This document shows, in pieces, positions 21,957 through 34,000 of a stretch of DNA of 64,000 bases. Position 1 is the stretch's first letter; each line of letters opens with the position of its first letter. A program made the position numbers and the translations under genes. This DNA is from Castor canadensis (Eukaryota > Chordata > Mammalia > Rodentia > Castoridae). The notes under the pieces are model-generated. The model was given only the letters and a program-made list of their open reading frames with translations. It ran no database searches and was not told the origin of the DNA. The stretch covers positions 177,961,146 through 178,025,145 of the forward strand of contig NC_133386.1 in assembly GCF_047511655.1 (NCBI RefSeq), in the 5' to 3' direction.

Positions 21957-22074
21957 AAGGGATCTATAGGGGTGGTGGCATGGCTTGAATGGTAGAGCAC
22001 CCTGCCTAGCATGCATAAGGCCCTGAGTTCAAACCCCAATGCAGCCAAAATAAATTAATTAATAAAGGATCTAT
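21957..22074 (+). mobile_element. ID-like SINE with target-site duplication
   Basis: The body starts at about 21969 (GGGGTGGTGGCATGGCTTGAATGG), with TAGAGCACCCTGCCTAGCATGC and the B box GAGTTCAAACCCC. It ends in an AATTAAT-type tail. Flanks AAAGGGATCTAT (21957-21968) and AAAGGATCTAT (22064-22074) are near-identical direct repeats. Confidence 0.8.
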
Positions 22075-22172
22075 TGGATCTGCAACACTATTCCTTCTAA
22101 CTTTGTGCAATGGATTCTGAATGGAATGAAATATCAGGTCTTATTCCATGGAAAATGAGACTATTTCCTTTA

Positions 22173-22696
22173 TGTGGTAAAGTTTTTTTTTCTTTTATTA
22201 TTCATATGTGCATACAAGGCTTGGGTCATTTCTCCCCCTGCCCCCACCCCCTCCCTTACCACCCACTCCGCCCCATCCCTCTCCCCCCCACCCCTTCGAT
22301 ACCCAGCAGAAACTATTTTGCCCTTATTTCTAATTTTGTTGAAGAGAGAGTATAAGCAATAATAGGAAGGAACAAGGGTTTTTGCTGGTTGACATAAGGA
22401 TAGCTATACAGGGCATTGACTCACATTGATTTCCTGTGCGTGGGTGTTACCTTCTAGGTTAATTCTTTTTGATCTCATCTTTTCTCTAGTTCCTGGTCCC
22501 CTTTTCCTATTGGCCTCAGTTGCTTTTAAGGTATCTGCTTTAGTTTCTCTGCATTAAGGGCAACAAATGCTAGCTAATTTTTTAGGTGTCTTACCTATCC
22601 TCACCCCTCCCTTGTGTGCTCTCGCTTTTATCATGTGCTCATAGTCCAATCCGATTGTTGTGTTTGCCCTTGATCTAATGTTGTGGTAAAGTTTTT
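22173..22696 (-). mobile_element. Young LINE-1 3' end, antisense, about 0.5 kb
   Basis: Poly(T) at 22185-22192, then the C-rich 3'UTR tract (22233-22296) and antisense L1 3'UTR up to 22681. Exact 15-bp target-site duplication TGTGGTAAAGTTTTT at 22173-22187 and 22682-22696. It is 5'-truncated at about the ORF2 stop. The open frames at 22110-22362 are translated poly(T) and C-rich tract and not genes. Confidence 0.92.
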
Positions 22697-23484
22697 GCTA
22701 GTGTAATTAAACTAAAGATCACAAGACCATCCTGGTTTATCTGAGATGGTTATAAATACTAACATATGTATTACATTAAGAAGAAGCAGAGAGATATTAG
22801 AAATGCACACACACATAGACAGATGATATATAGAGAGAGAGATAGAAAGATAGATGAGAGAGAGACACAGTTATGACTCTGCAAGAAAATGCCAACAGCC
22901 ACCATAAAACGGGAAGAAAGGAAACATGTATTATTCCTATGGAACCTCCAAACCCAGCCCTGCTGATTTTTGCTGTCTGGCTCCAGAACTGAACCAGAAT
23001 ATATTTCTGTTGCAATTTGTTACAAAAGCCACATGAAACTACTGCATTGTGGCTCTCAGATTTTCAAAGGATAGGATATAGACCTGGATTGTGTAAAGAT
23101 GAACAACAGCAACCCAGACCTGTTTGTGGTTTGTGTTTTCCATATTTCCTTCTTAATATTATCTTAATTAAATCCCTTTGTCCAGTTACCAGTAGATGCT
23201 ACAAAGTGAATAAGTTTAAAAGAATGAGAAATGCAAGGAGTTGGTAATTATTTAACCAGGAAGGTTGCAGGAGGTAGTTAAAACTACATCACTTTCTCAA
23301 TTTCCTCTCAAAATATATAGTGCCTGTGGAGAGGAATTTGTCCTTAGGCAGCTATTAATCAGACTCCTATAAGTTGTTAAGTAAGTCAATCAATGCATTA
23401 AGAAGGTATAGAATTATAAATTAGATATCTCAAGAAGAAACTGGAATGATACTACAGGTGTGAGTACCACGGATTATTTTATTC
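22697..23484. other. Unassigned sequence with a GA/CA-rich microsatellite patch
   Basis: ACAC and GAGA/GATA-type simple repeats lie at about 22803-22870. The remainder is not recognised. Confidence 0.45.
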
Positions 23485-23900
23485 ATTTTTCTGCCAAATA
23501 TTATTGAACCTCTTACTATGTAAAAGACATATTTTGGTACAGAAATTATATCAAGTTTCTGCCTTCATGAAGCATTATACTCCCCTTGTAGGGAAAGGTA
23601 AAACATCTATAAATTTAGAACTAAATAAGCTAATCTCAGTTAGTAGCAAGTAGTATAAAAAATAAAATTAAGAGTATAGGATAAGAAATGTCTGGTGTAA
23701 GTGAAGGAGGAAGCAGGGTGGTGAAGAAAACCTTGGAGTTGAGACCTGATTAATTAGAAAAAAAATCTAGCCACATCTGATCAAATAATAAAATGTGCTA
23801 GGCTATAAAGAGCAGCGAATGTATATACTGAAAACCAACAGGAGCCTTTGAATGTAAAAGACCTGATCAAATTTGAATCTGTAAAAGAAGACTCAGACTC
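23485..23900 (-). mobile_element. L2-like LINE relic, antisense
   Basis: ATTATTGAACCTCTTACTATG…TTCTGCCTTCATGAAGC, followed by the AAGCAGGGTGGTGAAGAAAA…GAGTTGAGACCTG layout, follows the complement of the L2 3' region. The right limit is uncertain. Confidence 0.45.
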
Positions 23901-25289
23901 TGCAATTCTCAATTCCCTCATCCTGTTTCCTTAGTTATCCCCAGCTTATCCCTGGGACAAGACAGACAACTTTTAGATACAGACTTTTCACCACTAAGTC
24001 CTCTAATGCTTTATGTAGGAGAAGACTATGTGTGAAGCAGTTCACTCACATGACAATGGAAATTACTGCTACCATTAAGTGATACTTTGCCGACTGACTT
24101 GGAATTTAAAATTTGTGTTTTATATTCTTCTCTGCTTACACCCATGATCTTCTATATATTGTGTATGTGTTTTCAAATACATTTGAATTTCCTGTTACAA
24201 CTGTTTTCCTTTGTTGGAAATGAGAAGACATTTGGACATGTGGTACATGTATTGTCATACTTTGGACCAGATACAAACACTCACTAAGCTATTTTAAAAT
24301 CCACTAAGATGCTATCAAAACACTATTGGATTTTCCTAGCATGTATTCAGAATTAGCACATAAGCACTTGTAAAGAGGACTTTCTATTGAAAAATGCAAA
24401 ATAATATACAAAAATGAGAATATCTGGATTTGTTTTTTCCCGTAATTATATTGCCTTGAAAATGCAGTTGAATCTCTCCAATTCTTCGTTTCCTTGTCTT
24501 TAAAAGTAAAATAATGGACTAACACCTCTAAAGGTCTTTCTTCCTCTAAAATTTCATGAAAATGTTATTCATTCTCCACAAACTGAGTCTACCCTTTCCT
24601 TTTTTGTTATGCACATTTTATACTTCATTTATGCTGAGTTTTTTATGTTCATTATAAGAGACTATTACTTTTAGAATGGTTTCTTTGAAATGAATAAAGT
24701 CAATTCAAATCACAAGGTTAGTGTCTTTAAAATTTTCTTCTCTATAGTAAATTGACTGTATGTTTTTTATGCACTAGACACATTTTCCTCCTCATATTTA
24801 GAGATCCTTTTCTGTTTTGTGGCCGCTCAAGCATTTAAAAAACCCTTCATTTAAAGTAGGACTATTCTGGCTTGTCTCATATTTCCAAGAATATACAGTT
24901 ATTCTGGAAGGCTTTGATTTCATTTGTAGGGATTTCCAGATATACTAAGCAAAGCTCAATAATGTGTTTTCCTGGGAGAATATTTAGAGTACAGATATAA
25001 AAACCAATGTCTCTCATAAAGATTCATTTCTCTCATATTGTTTTGCCCTTGGGAATAATAGCATGATTCTCATGGGTAAATGCTCCATCTTTTACTGTAA
25101 TCTTACTATTCTCCTTGTACACTAAAGATGCCTAATTAATTGGTGTGCATGCTAAAGAATGATAGTAGATTTCTGAACTCAGAGTCAAAATACATGATCT
25201 TATTTTATTGTTTACTTAATTTGCTAACTTGGATAGATCTTTCACATAGCCATAATTTGGTTTATTTACTTTTCAACAGTAAAGAAAAA
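23901..25289. other. Unassigned AT-rich sequence, possible weak MIR near 24455-24550
   Basis: About 1.4 kb. GAATCTCTCCAATTCTTCG…CTTGTCTTTAAAAG looks like a decayed sense MIR 3' half, but the match is weak. Nothing else is recognised. Confidence 0.35.
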
Positions 25290-25505
25290 ATAGTCATTAA
25301 GTCCCAAGTACTTTTTGAGTTCTTACCACAATATAGACATTGTGCCAAATCCATTGTCTACACCATTTCATTTCATTGTCGTAATGTGAGTATTGTCTTT
25401 CCAAAGATGAAGATTTTGAAGTTTAGAAAAGAAGTAAACTTAGTCCACATAACTAGTAAGAGGTGGAGAACTGATACTGGACTTTAAAATCCAGTTCTTA
25501 ACAAA
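25290..25505 (-). mobile_element. MIR SINE relic, antisense
   Basis: CCAAAGATGAAGATTTTGAAG…ACTAGTAAGAGGTGGAGAAC follows the complement of the MIR core and 5' half (…CTAGTAAGTGGCAGAGC…). Confidence 0.5.
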
Positions 25506-26994
25506 TCATTGTTATTATTGAACACTAATTTCTATCTTCACAGAGAAGCAACATGCTAATGTGCAAAAAATTGCCTTAAAAACTATGGTACCATATACAG
25601 ATTTCAAGGATGGAAATGATGGGATAAAGAAGAGGAAAATGATGATGTTGTTGAAGGTATTAACCCCAGAATTAATCCTGAAGGAGAAAATTGATAAATT
25701 TACAGAATTTGTTAATCTCTTCAATTTATAGCAATGTCTGCTGCCCCCATGTGGTGCTCAGTGTAACTATTCTCTTCTTAGAGCTCATCTCCTCTCCGTT
25801 AAAATGTTCCTGTGCCAGTATCTGTATTTTGCGATTCTTTTTCTTTGCTCTAGAAGGAAAATAGATAATGAGGAATTGTGTGGAAATGGGACTTAATACC
25901 TGGATATGTGTTAGTGGGTATGTTAGTTGACTATTTAACTTGAGCAAAATGGACAATTTTTGAAAAGATAATTCAAATATTTGATTTACTTCCAAATATT
26001 TGAGTGTTGTTTACATGTGACTTACTTTTATGGTTTGTGTTCATCTTATTCATTAGATTTGCCAATGGGATCTATGCTATAATTCATACACAGAAGTTTA
26101 AAATTTTTGTATACACCACAAAATATTCAATTAAAGACAAGTTCTGCCTTCAAGAAGAACACAATCTCATGGTCTCCTCCAGGAAACAAATACATATGGG
26201 AAGATCCTCAGAGAATGTGACAAAATAGATTGGTGCAATAAAATTAGCAGAAAATTTTTCTAGTTGTATATAGAACTGAATAATTTATATCAGACTAGTG
26301 CATCTACCTATAGCAAAAGGAAAAAGTTGAATGAAATATAAAAATAATCTTTCTGATCAGAGTGAAGAAGCAACAACCTGAACAACAAACATTAAGATTC
26401 AATATGAAAGAACTTCACAGAGATGAACTTATCCCTGGAACTGCACTTAACCCTGAGATATTTAATGATTCTAGCTATAGGGAGGAATAAAGCCAAGAAT
26501 CTGGGAGTGAGAACCTAAAATACCCTGTTGAGAGACAGAAATAGTAGCTAGTGGAGAATTGAAGGACATAACTAATTATTCCTTTGGTGTATTTACTGAA
26601 CTTTAGTTTTAAGGGGCAAAGGGTCTTGACCTAAGCAGAACAAGATTGGAAAACACACAGAGGAAGATTAGCTTTGATCTGTCCAAGAACTGCCACAGAA
26701 TACAAAAGATTCTTGGTCAAAAATTTATAGACACAGGGAATAAATGGATGATTTGTTCTTATCGGGGCTTCAACACAGCTTCGATTCAGTAACATAAGAG
26801 TTGTCTAACATGATCACTTACTCTCTGCCTGCCTAGTATATGAATGAGTGGACCCACTCCAGAGAGGTACAAGATCACTATAACCTTTACAGATTTTAGA
26901 CTAGTGTCTGGCATTCCACTAAAAATATCAGTAAGCCCACTAACTGAGGGAAAAAAAGCATAAGATTGCAACCAGAAGAAATAGGAGGGTGTAA
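25506..26994. other. Unassigned AT-rich sequence
   Basis: About 1.5 kb. I recognise no repeat family. The open frames here are short and featureless. Confidence 0.45.
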
Positions 26995-27108
26995 GAAATA
27001 GGCATATGCTGTTAGAAGGATGAGGCAGGAAGATTGCTAGAGTCCAGGAGTTTGAAGTCAGCCTGAGCAACACAGTGAGACCATATCTCAAGGAGAAATT
27101 AAAAAAGT
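26995..27108 (+). mobile_element. 7SL-derived monomer (B1/FLAM-like)
   Basis: AGGATGAGGCAGGAAGATTG…CCAGGAGTTTGAAGTCAGCC…CAACACAGTGAGACCATATC matches a single Alu/B1-type 7SL monomer with an A-rich end. It lacks the tRNA module and differs from the composite SINEs, so it is probably an older free monomer. Confidence 0.7.
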
Positions 27109-27119
27109 GAACTCATAGG

Positions 27120-29430
27120 TGATCAAGATATTGGAGTTAATAATCAAGAGTTCAAAATAATATTTTTGAGAAAATAGGTGAAGAGATGAATAATTCTTTT
27201 CAGAATAATTCTCTTCAGAATTATTCATCTCTCCAGAGATTTAGAATCCTTAAAAATAAACCAAAAGTCTAGAAATGATGAATAACACAGAAAAGTTTTA
27301 ATTCTTATGATTTCTTATTCAATGGGATTAATTAGTTCCAGAATCAGTAAATTAGAAAAGTTTATAGTATGCAACCCAAATTGAAAATATAAAATAAGAG
27401 TGCAGAAAAAATAAAGCAATACATGGAACTCAGACAAAGTACCTAATATACAAATATTTGGAGTACTAGGAATACAGCATAGAAAAATGGATGAGGAGCA
27501 GGTTTGAAGAGACAATGGTTAAGGACTTTCCAAAACTTATGGCATCCATCAATGCACAGATTTCAGAAGTATGGAAGCCCCAAAATGAGTAAAACTAAAA
27601 ACAACAAATAAAGAAACAAAATAGACCATCTTCTTATCATAACAAGACTACAAAAGAAAGAAAAAAAAAATAAAGAGCACCTTTTAAGAACTGCCAGAAA
27701 AAGACGTATTTGCTTCCAAGGAGCAAATATGAGACTGCAAGCTAACATCTCAGTAGAAATGAGAGGAGCCTAACAAAATAAAAATGAAAAATATTTCTAA
27801 AAATATTTTTAAAACATTGACATATATCAAAAGTACTTTGCTAAGAGAAAAAAAAACAGATAAAACACTACATATGTTATAATTGCATTTAGAAAGGAAA
27901 TGGCTCACATTAATTTCCTGTGTGTGTGTGTTATCTCAACCAGCAAAAACCCTTGTTCCTTCCTATTATTTCTTATATTCTCTCTACAACAAAATTAGAA
28001 ATAAGGGCAAAATAGTTTCTGCTGGGTATTGAGGGGGTGGGGAGGAGAGGGAGGGGGCAGAGTGGGTGGTAAGGGAGGGGGTGGGGGCAGGGGGGAGAAA
28101 TGACCCAAGCCTTGTATGCACATATGAATACTAAAATAATTAAAAAAAAAAAAAAAAGAAAGGAAATGGCAACTCAGGGTAACAAAAAGCAGGTCAGTGG
28201 TTACAAAGAACCAGGGGACGAATGCAAAGGTAAGGAAGTTTTTATACTGCTCATAAACTAGTCAAAAGAAAGCTGATATTGAAACATTAAACAAAAGAGA
28301 TATTAATGCAGGAAAATTTTAAATTCCTAATGACTTGAAAGAAATAAAATTACCATCATTTGAAAATGATTTGATTATATGAAAATTCAAACATAATTAA
28401 CAGTTAAACAATTAGTATAATATTAATTATGCAATTATAAGATCATTTGAGTCAAAGTCCATGTAAAAAAATCAGAAGCAGCTTTAGAAATATGTAATAC
28501 AAAATTTAAATAAGGTGTTATTAAATGCAACATTTATAATAGCTTCACAACATTATAAAGGAAAAGATAGAGAAAGGTTTGAAGGTTATATTATATTCAG
28601 CCTAGAATAAAATAAACATGCAATAAAAATTGCATAAATATATTTAGTGATGATAATTAAGATGAATATAGAACTAGATTATAAAATCATACTATAACAA
28701 TTAAAATAGGTTTTATAAAAACTTTATTATAAATTTTCAAAATTACTGAACACTGAGGACCAAAACTAACAAAAATATGCAATAATTTTATGCTGAAAAC
28801 TATGATAATTTCCCAGGGATATGAAATAAATAAATAAGACTCAATCAATTTTCCTCAAGCTAGTTTATAGATTTAATGTTAACAAACTTAAAACCCCAAA
28901 TGTTGTGAGGGCAGGGTGCTGGGGGTATTGACCTAAAGATTCTAAAACATATATTGAGTTTCAAGAGCAGCAAATGTAATGTTACCAAAAATTAAAGCTA
29001 AAAAACTAACACACAACATAATAAGACAATCATATCTGTGATATTGGTATAAGTATAAAAATCCAGAAACAAACCCGCACAAATATAGTCAACTGTTTTT
29101 AATTATTTTTTAACATCGATGATACTAGGTATCAATAACAATTAATAACATTGGATTAATTGGCAATCTATGTAGAAAAAATAAAACTAGAATTTTATAT
29201 TATGTCATCTAATAAAATAAATTCCACTTGTGTTGTAGATCTAAACATAAAAGGTAAAACTGTAAAGTTTTTAAGAGAAATCATTGGGTAATATCTTCAG
29301 AAAGTTGGCATAGACATTTCCAGAACAAAATATAAAAAGCACTAGAGCTTAAAGGAAAAGAAGAAAAGATGGATGGACTATAACAAAATTAAGAACTTCT
29401 ATTAAGAAAAATATGCAATTAATAAAAGGT
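27120..29430 (+). mobile_element. Ancient LINE-1 (L1M-type), sense, heavily decayed, interrupted at 27904-28155
   Basis: The right part (about 28290-29430) follows the L1 ORF2 order: a decayed catalytic RT region near 28360, the fingerprint AAAAATCCAGAAACAAACCCGCAC near 29060, and the sequence leading to the C-terminal domain (AAAATTAAGAACTTC). The left part (27600-27890) resembles the upstream region of old L1M elements (AAAAGACGTATT…ATGAGAGGAGCC). It is full of stops. A young L1 sits inside it. Confidence 0.55.
27891..28168 (+). mobile_element. Very short twin-primed young LINE-1 3' end
   Basis: Target-site duplication AGAAAGGAAATGG (27891-27903 and 28156-28168) flanks about 252 bp. Bases from 27904 to about 27933 are the complement of the L1 3'UTR segment AGGAAAT…GTGAG. 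From 27932 the sense 3'UTR begins (TTATCTCAACCAGCAAAAAC) and continues through the G-rich tract (28023-28098) to poly(A). About 20 bp between the inverted and direct parts are missing, so this is a miniature 5'-inversion event. The body is nearly identical to the other young copies. Confidence 0.88.
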
Positions 29431-30745
29431 GCTAATTGTTTTATTGCTTTCATTTTTCATTTGTCTTGTGACTTTCATTTTTTGTCATCAATAACAAAAC
29501 ATTTTCCCAGTCCCACTGATGGATGCTGTTTGACTTTCTTTGGCTAAATGAACATGCTCAAAACTGATGTCATGTCAATTTTAATCCTAGAATCAAAGAA
29601 CATCACATTTGTCTCATATTCTATGCTATTTTTATTTGTGCCACAAGAAGATCATGACCAAATTTTCCCACTGAATCCAGAAAACTGATAGGTGAAGTGC
29701 AGCTGAAGCTAAGGTGCATCCTGAAAGCAAGCTCAGTAAACCCTACACAGATACTTAAACTTCTAGCTGATTCACACACATTTAAGTAGCAATAAATCAT
29801 TAGTATTATAAATCACCAATTTTGGGGGGCTTCATTATATAACAAAATTGTATCAATAGTTGGCTGATACAAAAATATCAAGATACAGTACAGAATATAT
29901 CAAGATGCTCCAAGAAAAAGATAAATTCAGAAAAATAATTGTTCATTTACAAGCATAATTGAAAGGGTCTCTAGCAATTCAAGAACTTCTGGGACTTGCT
30001 GAACTGGAAAATAAACTTTCTGTCATTGCTAGGCTCTGCAGACAGTAAAAATTTCTGAAACTGAGATACATTCTATGGGGAAACATAAAGCAAAAATAAT
30101 GCCTACTATGATACAGTGTGGGAACACATGCCAGAACAAGGTCATAGTTATCATGTCCTTTGCGAAGAACTCTGAGACAAGTAAGGTAGCAGCTAGTAGA
30201 TTCTCTTCACTAGGAAACACCTATCTAACATGAAGCTTAGAATTCTGGTCTACAACAGAATCGGATAAGGGTTGTATAGTATCATGGGAAGTATGTTTTA
30301 CGTGTGGAACGAAAATAAATTACTGCTTTCAAGAAAATAACTGAGCTATTTTTATTCCCAGTGTTTCTCAGAATCCACATATGATTTGATTTTGTAGCTC
30401 TTTCTATTAACAATGTGACCTTTATTGTTCTTGGGGTTTGGTATGATTTGATCTTATTTGAGCAATAAAATATGGGCAGACATGACAGCATACCAGTTCT
30501 CAACCAAGATCTGAAGAGATAATGCGTATTGTTACTCAGCCAGCTTACATTTCTTCTAATGCTGTAAGAGTACAACGCCCAGGTGGCCTACTGCTCCAAT
30601 AATAATGAGAAATATGTATAACACACCATATCCAGCAAACTTTCAGCAAATGGAAATTCAAAACTTCTGTTTTAATAGTACATTGGTTCAACCACTTTGG
30701 AATGATAAGTGACACCTAAACTTTGTATATATAGAATTTGTTTAT
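29431..30745. other. Unassigned AT-rich sequence
   Basis: About 1.3 kb with no recognised gene or repeat family. A decayed L1 piece may lie near 30680-30720 (TTGGTTCAACCACTTTGGAA), but it is too short to call. Confidence 0.4.
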
Positions 30746-30815
30746 ATATGTGTGTGTGCATGTATGTACATTTGTATGTATTTATGCATGTATTTGTATA
30801 TACATACAAATGCAT
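30746..30815. repeat. ATGT/TACA-type low-complexity repeat
   Basis: Imperfect TGTGTG/ATGTATGTA units run from about 30746 to 30815. The open frames crossing it on both strands are artefacts of the repeat. Confidence 0.75.
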
Positions 30816-32224
30816 GCAAGATGACAGAGAATCTTGTAAGAATAATGGTGAGCAAACGATGGCACACAAAAAACAATTAGGAATATGTGATTTCCAGAAG
30901 CTTTAAATAGGCAAAACTAACCCAACTTAATAGAAAATCATCATAGTCATTACACTTAGGAGAAAGTGAAAATGAAGGGAAATACTGAATGTTTCTGGTT
31001 CCTGATTTCTGGATGTCTTTAATTTGTGAAAATTTACCAAGTTTCAAAATCATGAATTAGGTCTTTCTAAATCTGTTATTCATAAATATGATGCAGAATA
31101 AAAGCCCTTTGAAGGATTAATGAGGGAAACTATCCTATTTTTCTTTCATATGCTGCCATCCTTTTTTTGAAAAGTATATTAACTTATAATTTAAAATAAA
31201 ATTATTTATATAGATAAATTTGTTATGAGATAAAGAAATGATTTAATTATGCATAGGTAACATTATTTGAGTTTTGCAGACAAGTAGGTATACATATCTA
31301 ATAAAGAAATGATGAAAGAGAAAAGTGAAAGAAAATTGAAAACTTTTCAGAAAGAGATAATGTTAGGAAAGTCAAAAATTGCACAATATATCTTGTATTA
31401 AATAAACTTGAAGTGTTTTATTATGGATGTAAGCTTTAGTAATGCATAGACTAGAATATATCAGACCCATAATAAAAATTTTATGATTATGTTAGTGAAT
31501 AGTAAGTACAAGATAAGTATCAAAAATTGCTTACTCACTTTGGACTTTAAATTTTCTCAATGGGGTTTCTAGGTAGCTTTTACAACTGATTAGAATTTTG
31601 CTATGGAAAGAGGATACCTAATGCCTGTCGTAGGAAAAACTGTAGAGTAAAGAGATCAGAGTCACACAAACCAGTTAGAAAGATTATTGTAAATTTTCAA
31701 GGCAGGAAATCACCAAAAAGAACATTGTTCTTTGGCGACACTTGTAAAATCAAACCAAGCAGGTGTCTGGTCATCATCATTTCTTCAGAGGAATAAAATT
31801 TACTAATAATTCACTGGAAATGAAAACAAGAAATATAGTTCCTTCTTATGTATGCAAAGTCAATATCATGTTTTGCAATGACTAGATGCTCAGAGCCTCC
31901 ATTTGGAATCCAAACCTATCTTCTATCACATCTGTTATTGCCCTACTCATAGGAAAATTCTGCCACTAAGACTGTGATCCAGAAAAGACTGTGGATATGA
32001 TCCACAATCATCAAATTCCAGTTCTTGTCCATTTATGGAATATGCCTGTGAAATATTTTTTTGAAGAGGAAACATTGTATTTTATAACCTCAAAAACTGA
32101 AGTTTAATTTTTTTCTAGCATTTCACTTATATCATTTCTGTAGTGTGTGAAAATTTATAGAGATTAATATCTTCTCTTTACTTTCCTTATAGTAAATTGA
32201 TAAATTATGTTGAATTCATTGAAA

Positions 32225-32228
<4 letters not shown>
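30816..32228. other. Unassigned AT-rich sequence
   Basis: About 1.4 kb, very AT-rich, with no recognised gene or repeat family. Confidence 0.45.

Positions 32229-32255
<27 letters not shown>
32229..32255. repeat. (TA)n microsatellite
   Basis: Uninterrupted AT dinucleotides, about 13 units. Confidence 0.95.
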
Positions 32256-33690
32256 CTTCTTGGATGATTAGAATAGGGACATAGTTCATTTTGAAAACCA
32301 CAGAAGCATAGAATTGAAAGCTTAAAACAATTTAGAGACTATCAAAGAAGATGAAAGTCAAAATTGACTTTTTTTTATCTGTACCAAACCACCATCCTAA
32401 TGACTTCCACCTTAGGAAGGAGAATACTGGTCTTTGGAATCCTTTTCATGTCAGAATATTTTTAAGTAATTTAATTTGTCACTGGCTGTTCTTAGGCTTT
32501 TTTATTACAACATCCAAAACCATGCTTTTTCTCTTCTTTCCTTCTTCCTTTTTATTATTTATCAGCAAATATGTAAATTATTTCATCACCTATACATGAC
32601 TACTTAAATTTTGTTGGTAGGTACTTTTAGGAGATATGATATAACAATGTTTATAGAAAATACAAATACAATATTGCTGTTTAAAAATATGCATATATGC
32701 AAATGAATGTCACACAGTTATATGGAGCAGGTGAGGTAAATATTGAGTCAACTTAATATTTAGTTAATTAGGTAATTAAAGTCTGCACTTGGTAAAATAA
32801 ATATAATTGCTGGGGATCTACCAAGAGGCTTGTAGGCCACTGAAAAGGAATAGAAGTATAAGAGTGCATATATATTTCCAGAAATTAAAATACCCTTCAA
32901 TCATCAAAAAACAAATGAGTCATTTTTAGGACTTATTTAGACAGTCATTTAGGAGTGTCTCTGGACAGTTTTCCAGAGAGTCAATGAATAAGGATGGTAA
33001 GAGCAAGGAAGGAATGTGCTATCAGTAAATGCTGAGGACCTGGAATTTTCCATGCTTCTTTCCTATCGATGCTTCTGCTTTATTGTTGGTGCCAGGGGTG
33101 TGTGAGCAGACTCCACAGGAAAGGAAGTTAGAGGAAATGTGAGTCACAAAGAAATGTCTGTCAATCACCAGTTCATTTGTGTGGATAATTGAGACTTAGA
33201 AACTATGAAAGAAGGGGAGCGGGGAATCCAGAAACTGGACAACTAGCAAGATGATCCCAAAGGAACAGAAGTGATAGCAAATCTTTCTCAAGATTTTGGG
33301 TAGCAAAATGTGTAGTAGTGGAGAATGATGGTGGTGAGAGAAGAGATGGTGTCTCTTATTGGATTTATACATTAGATCTGAATCACTTTGCATTGAGGAA
33401 TAAGTGACAAAGTTACACAGAAGGACCACCTGCAAGGAATTATTTAGTTGCTTTAAAATTCAAGTCTCCAGGGATTGCTGAAAATTAAATACTCTGAAAT
33501 TCTATTGAGAACCTGGGTTGTTATAGGTTTCCTATGATTATTTTGGAAAAATATATTTGCTGTAAGATATTTACTGATAATAAATGTTAAATATAGAGTA
33601 AGCTCAATTTATGTGTGGATTTAATACACTATTTTTTGACAAAAATTAAGTTAAAAAATTTCAAAAACAAAAACTTCATATTCCTATATG
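32256..33690. other. Unassigned AT-rich sequence
   Basis: About 1.4 kb with no recognised gene. A short shared motif with 34.8 kb near 33400-33460 is described in the findings. Confidence 0.45.
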
Positions 33691-34000
33691 TGCATTGTGC
33701 AGCTCAGGTGACGTGGAGAAAGCTCTCAGTTAATTGTGTTTAAATCATTGTGAGATCTGCTCGGTGCTTCCCAGCCCTTAATTTTATGAAAATATTCCTC
33801 TGTAAAGGCAAATGGAGCCCCAAAAGCAAGGTAAAAAGTCACAATAATCCTCCCAAGCCAAAAACGGTTTGTAATGTGCTTAATTTAAGTGATAAAGTGA
33901 AAATTTGAGATTTGTTGAAAGGCGACATGCCATTTGCGGAAGCTAGGCAGTGTGATGGGAAAAGGGAATAAATAATCCACAGTATCCCACATAAAGAGCA
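33690..34000. promoter_or_regulatory. Single-copy segment, candidate conserved non-coding element
   Basis: From about 33690 to 34000 the sequence is complex and repeat-free. It retains a few CpGs (GTGACGTGG, CTCGGTGC, AAACGG, GGCGAC, TGCGG) and has several TAATT-type homeodomain-like cores (CAGTTAATTGTG, CTTAATTTAAG, CCTTAATTTTATG). No open frame of note. This is only suggestive. Confidence 0.25.
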
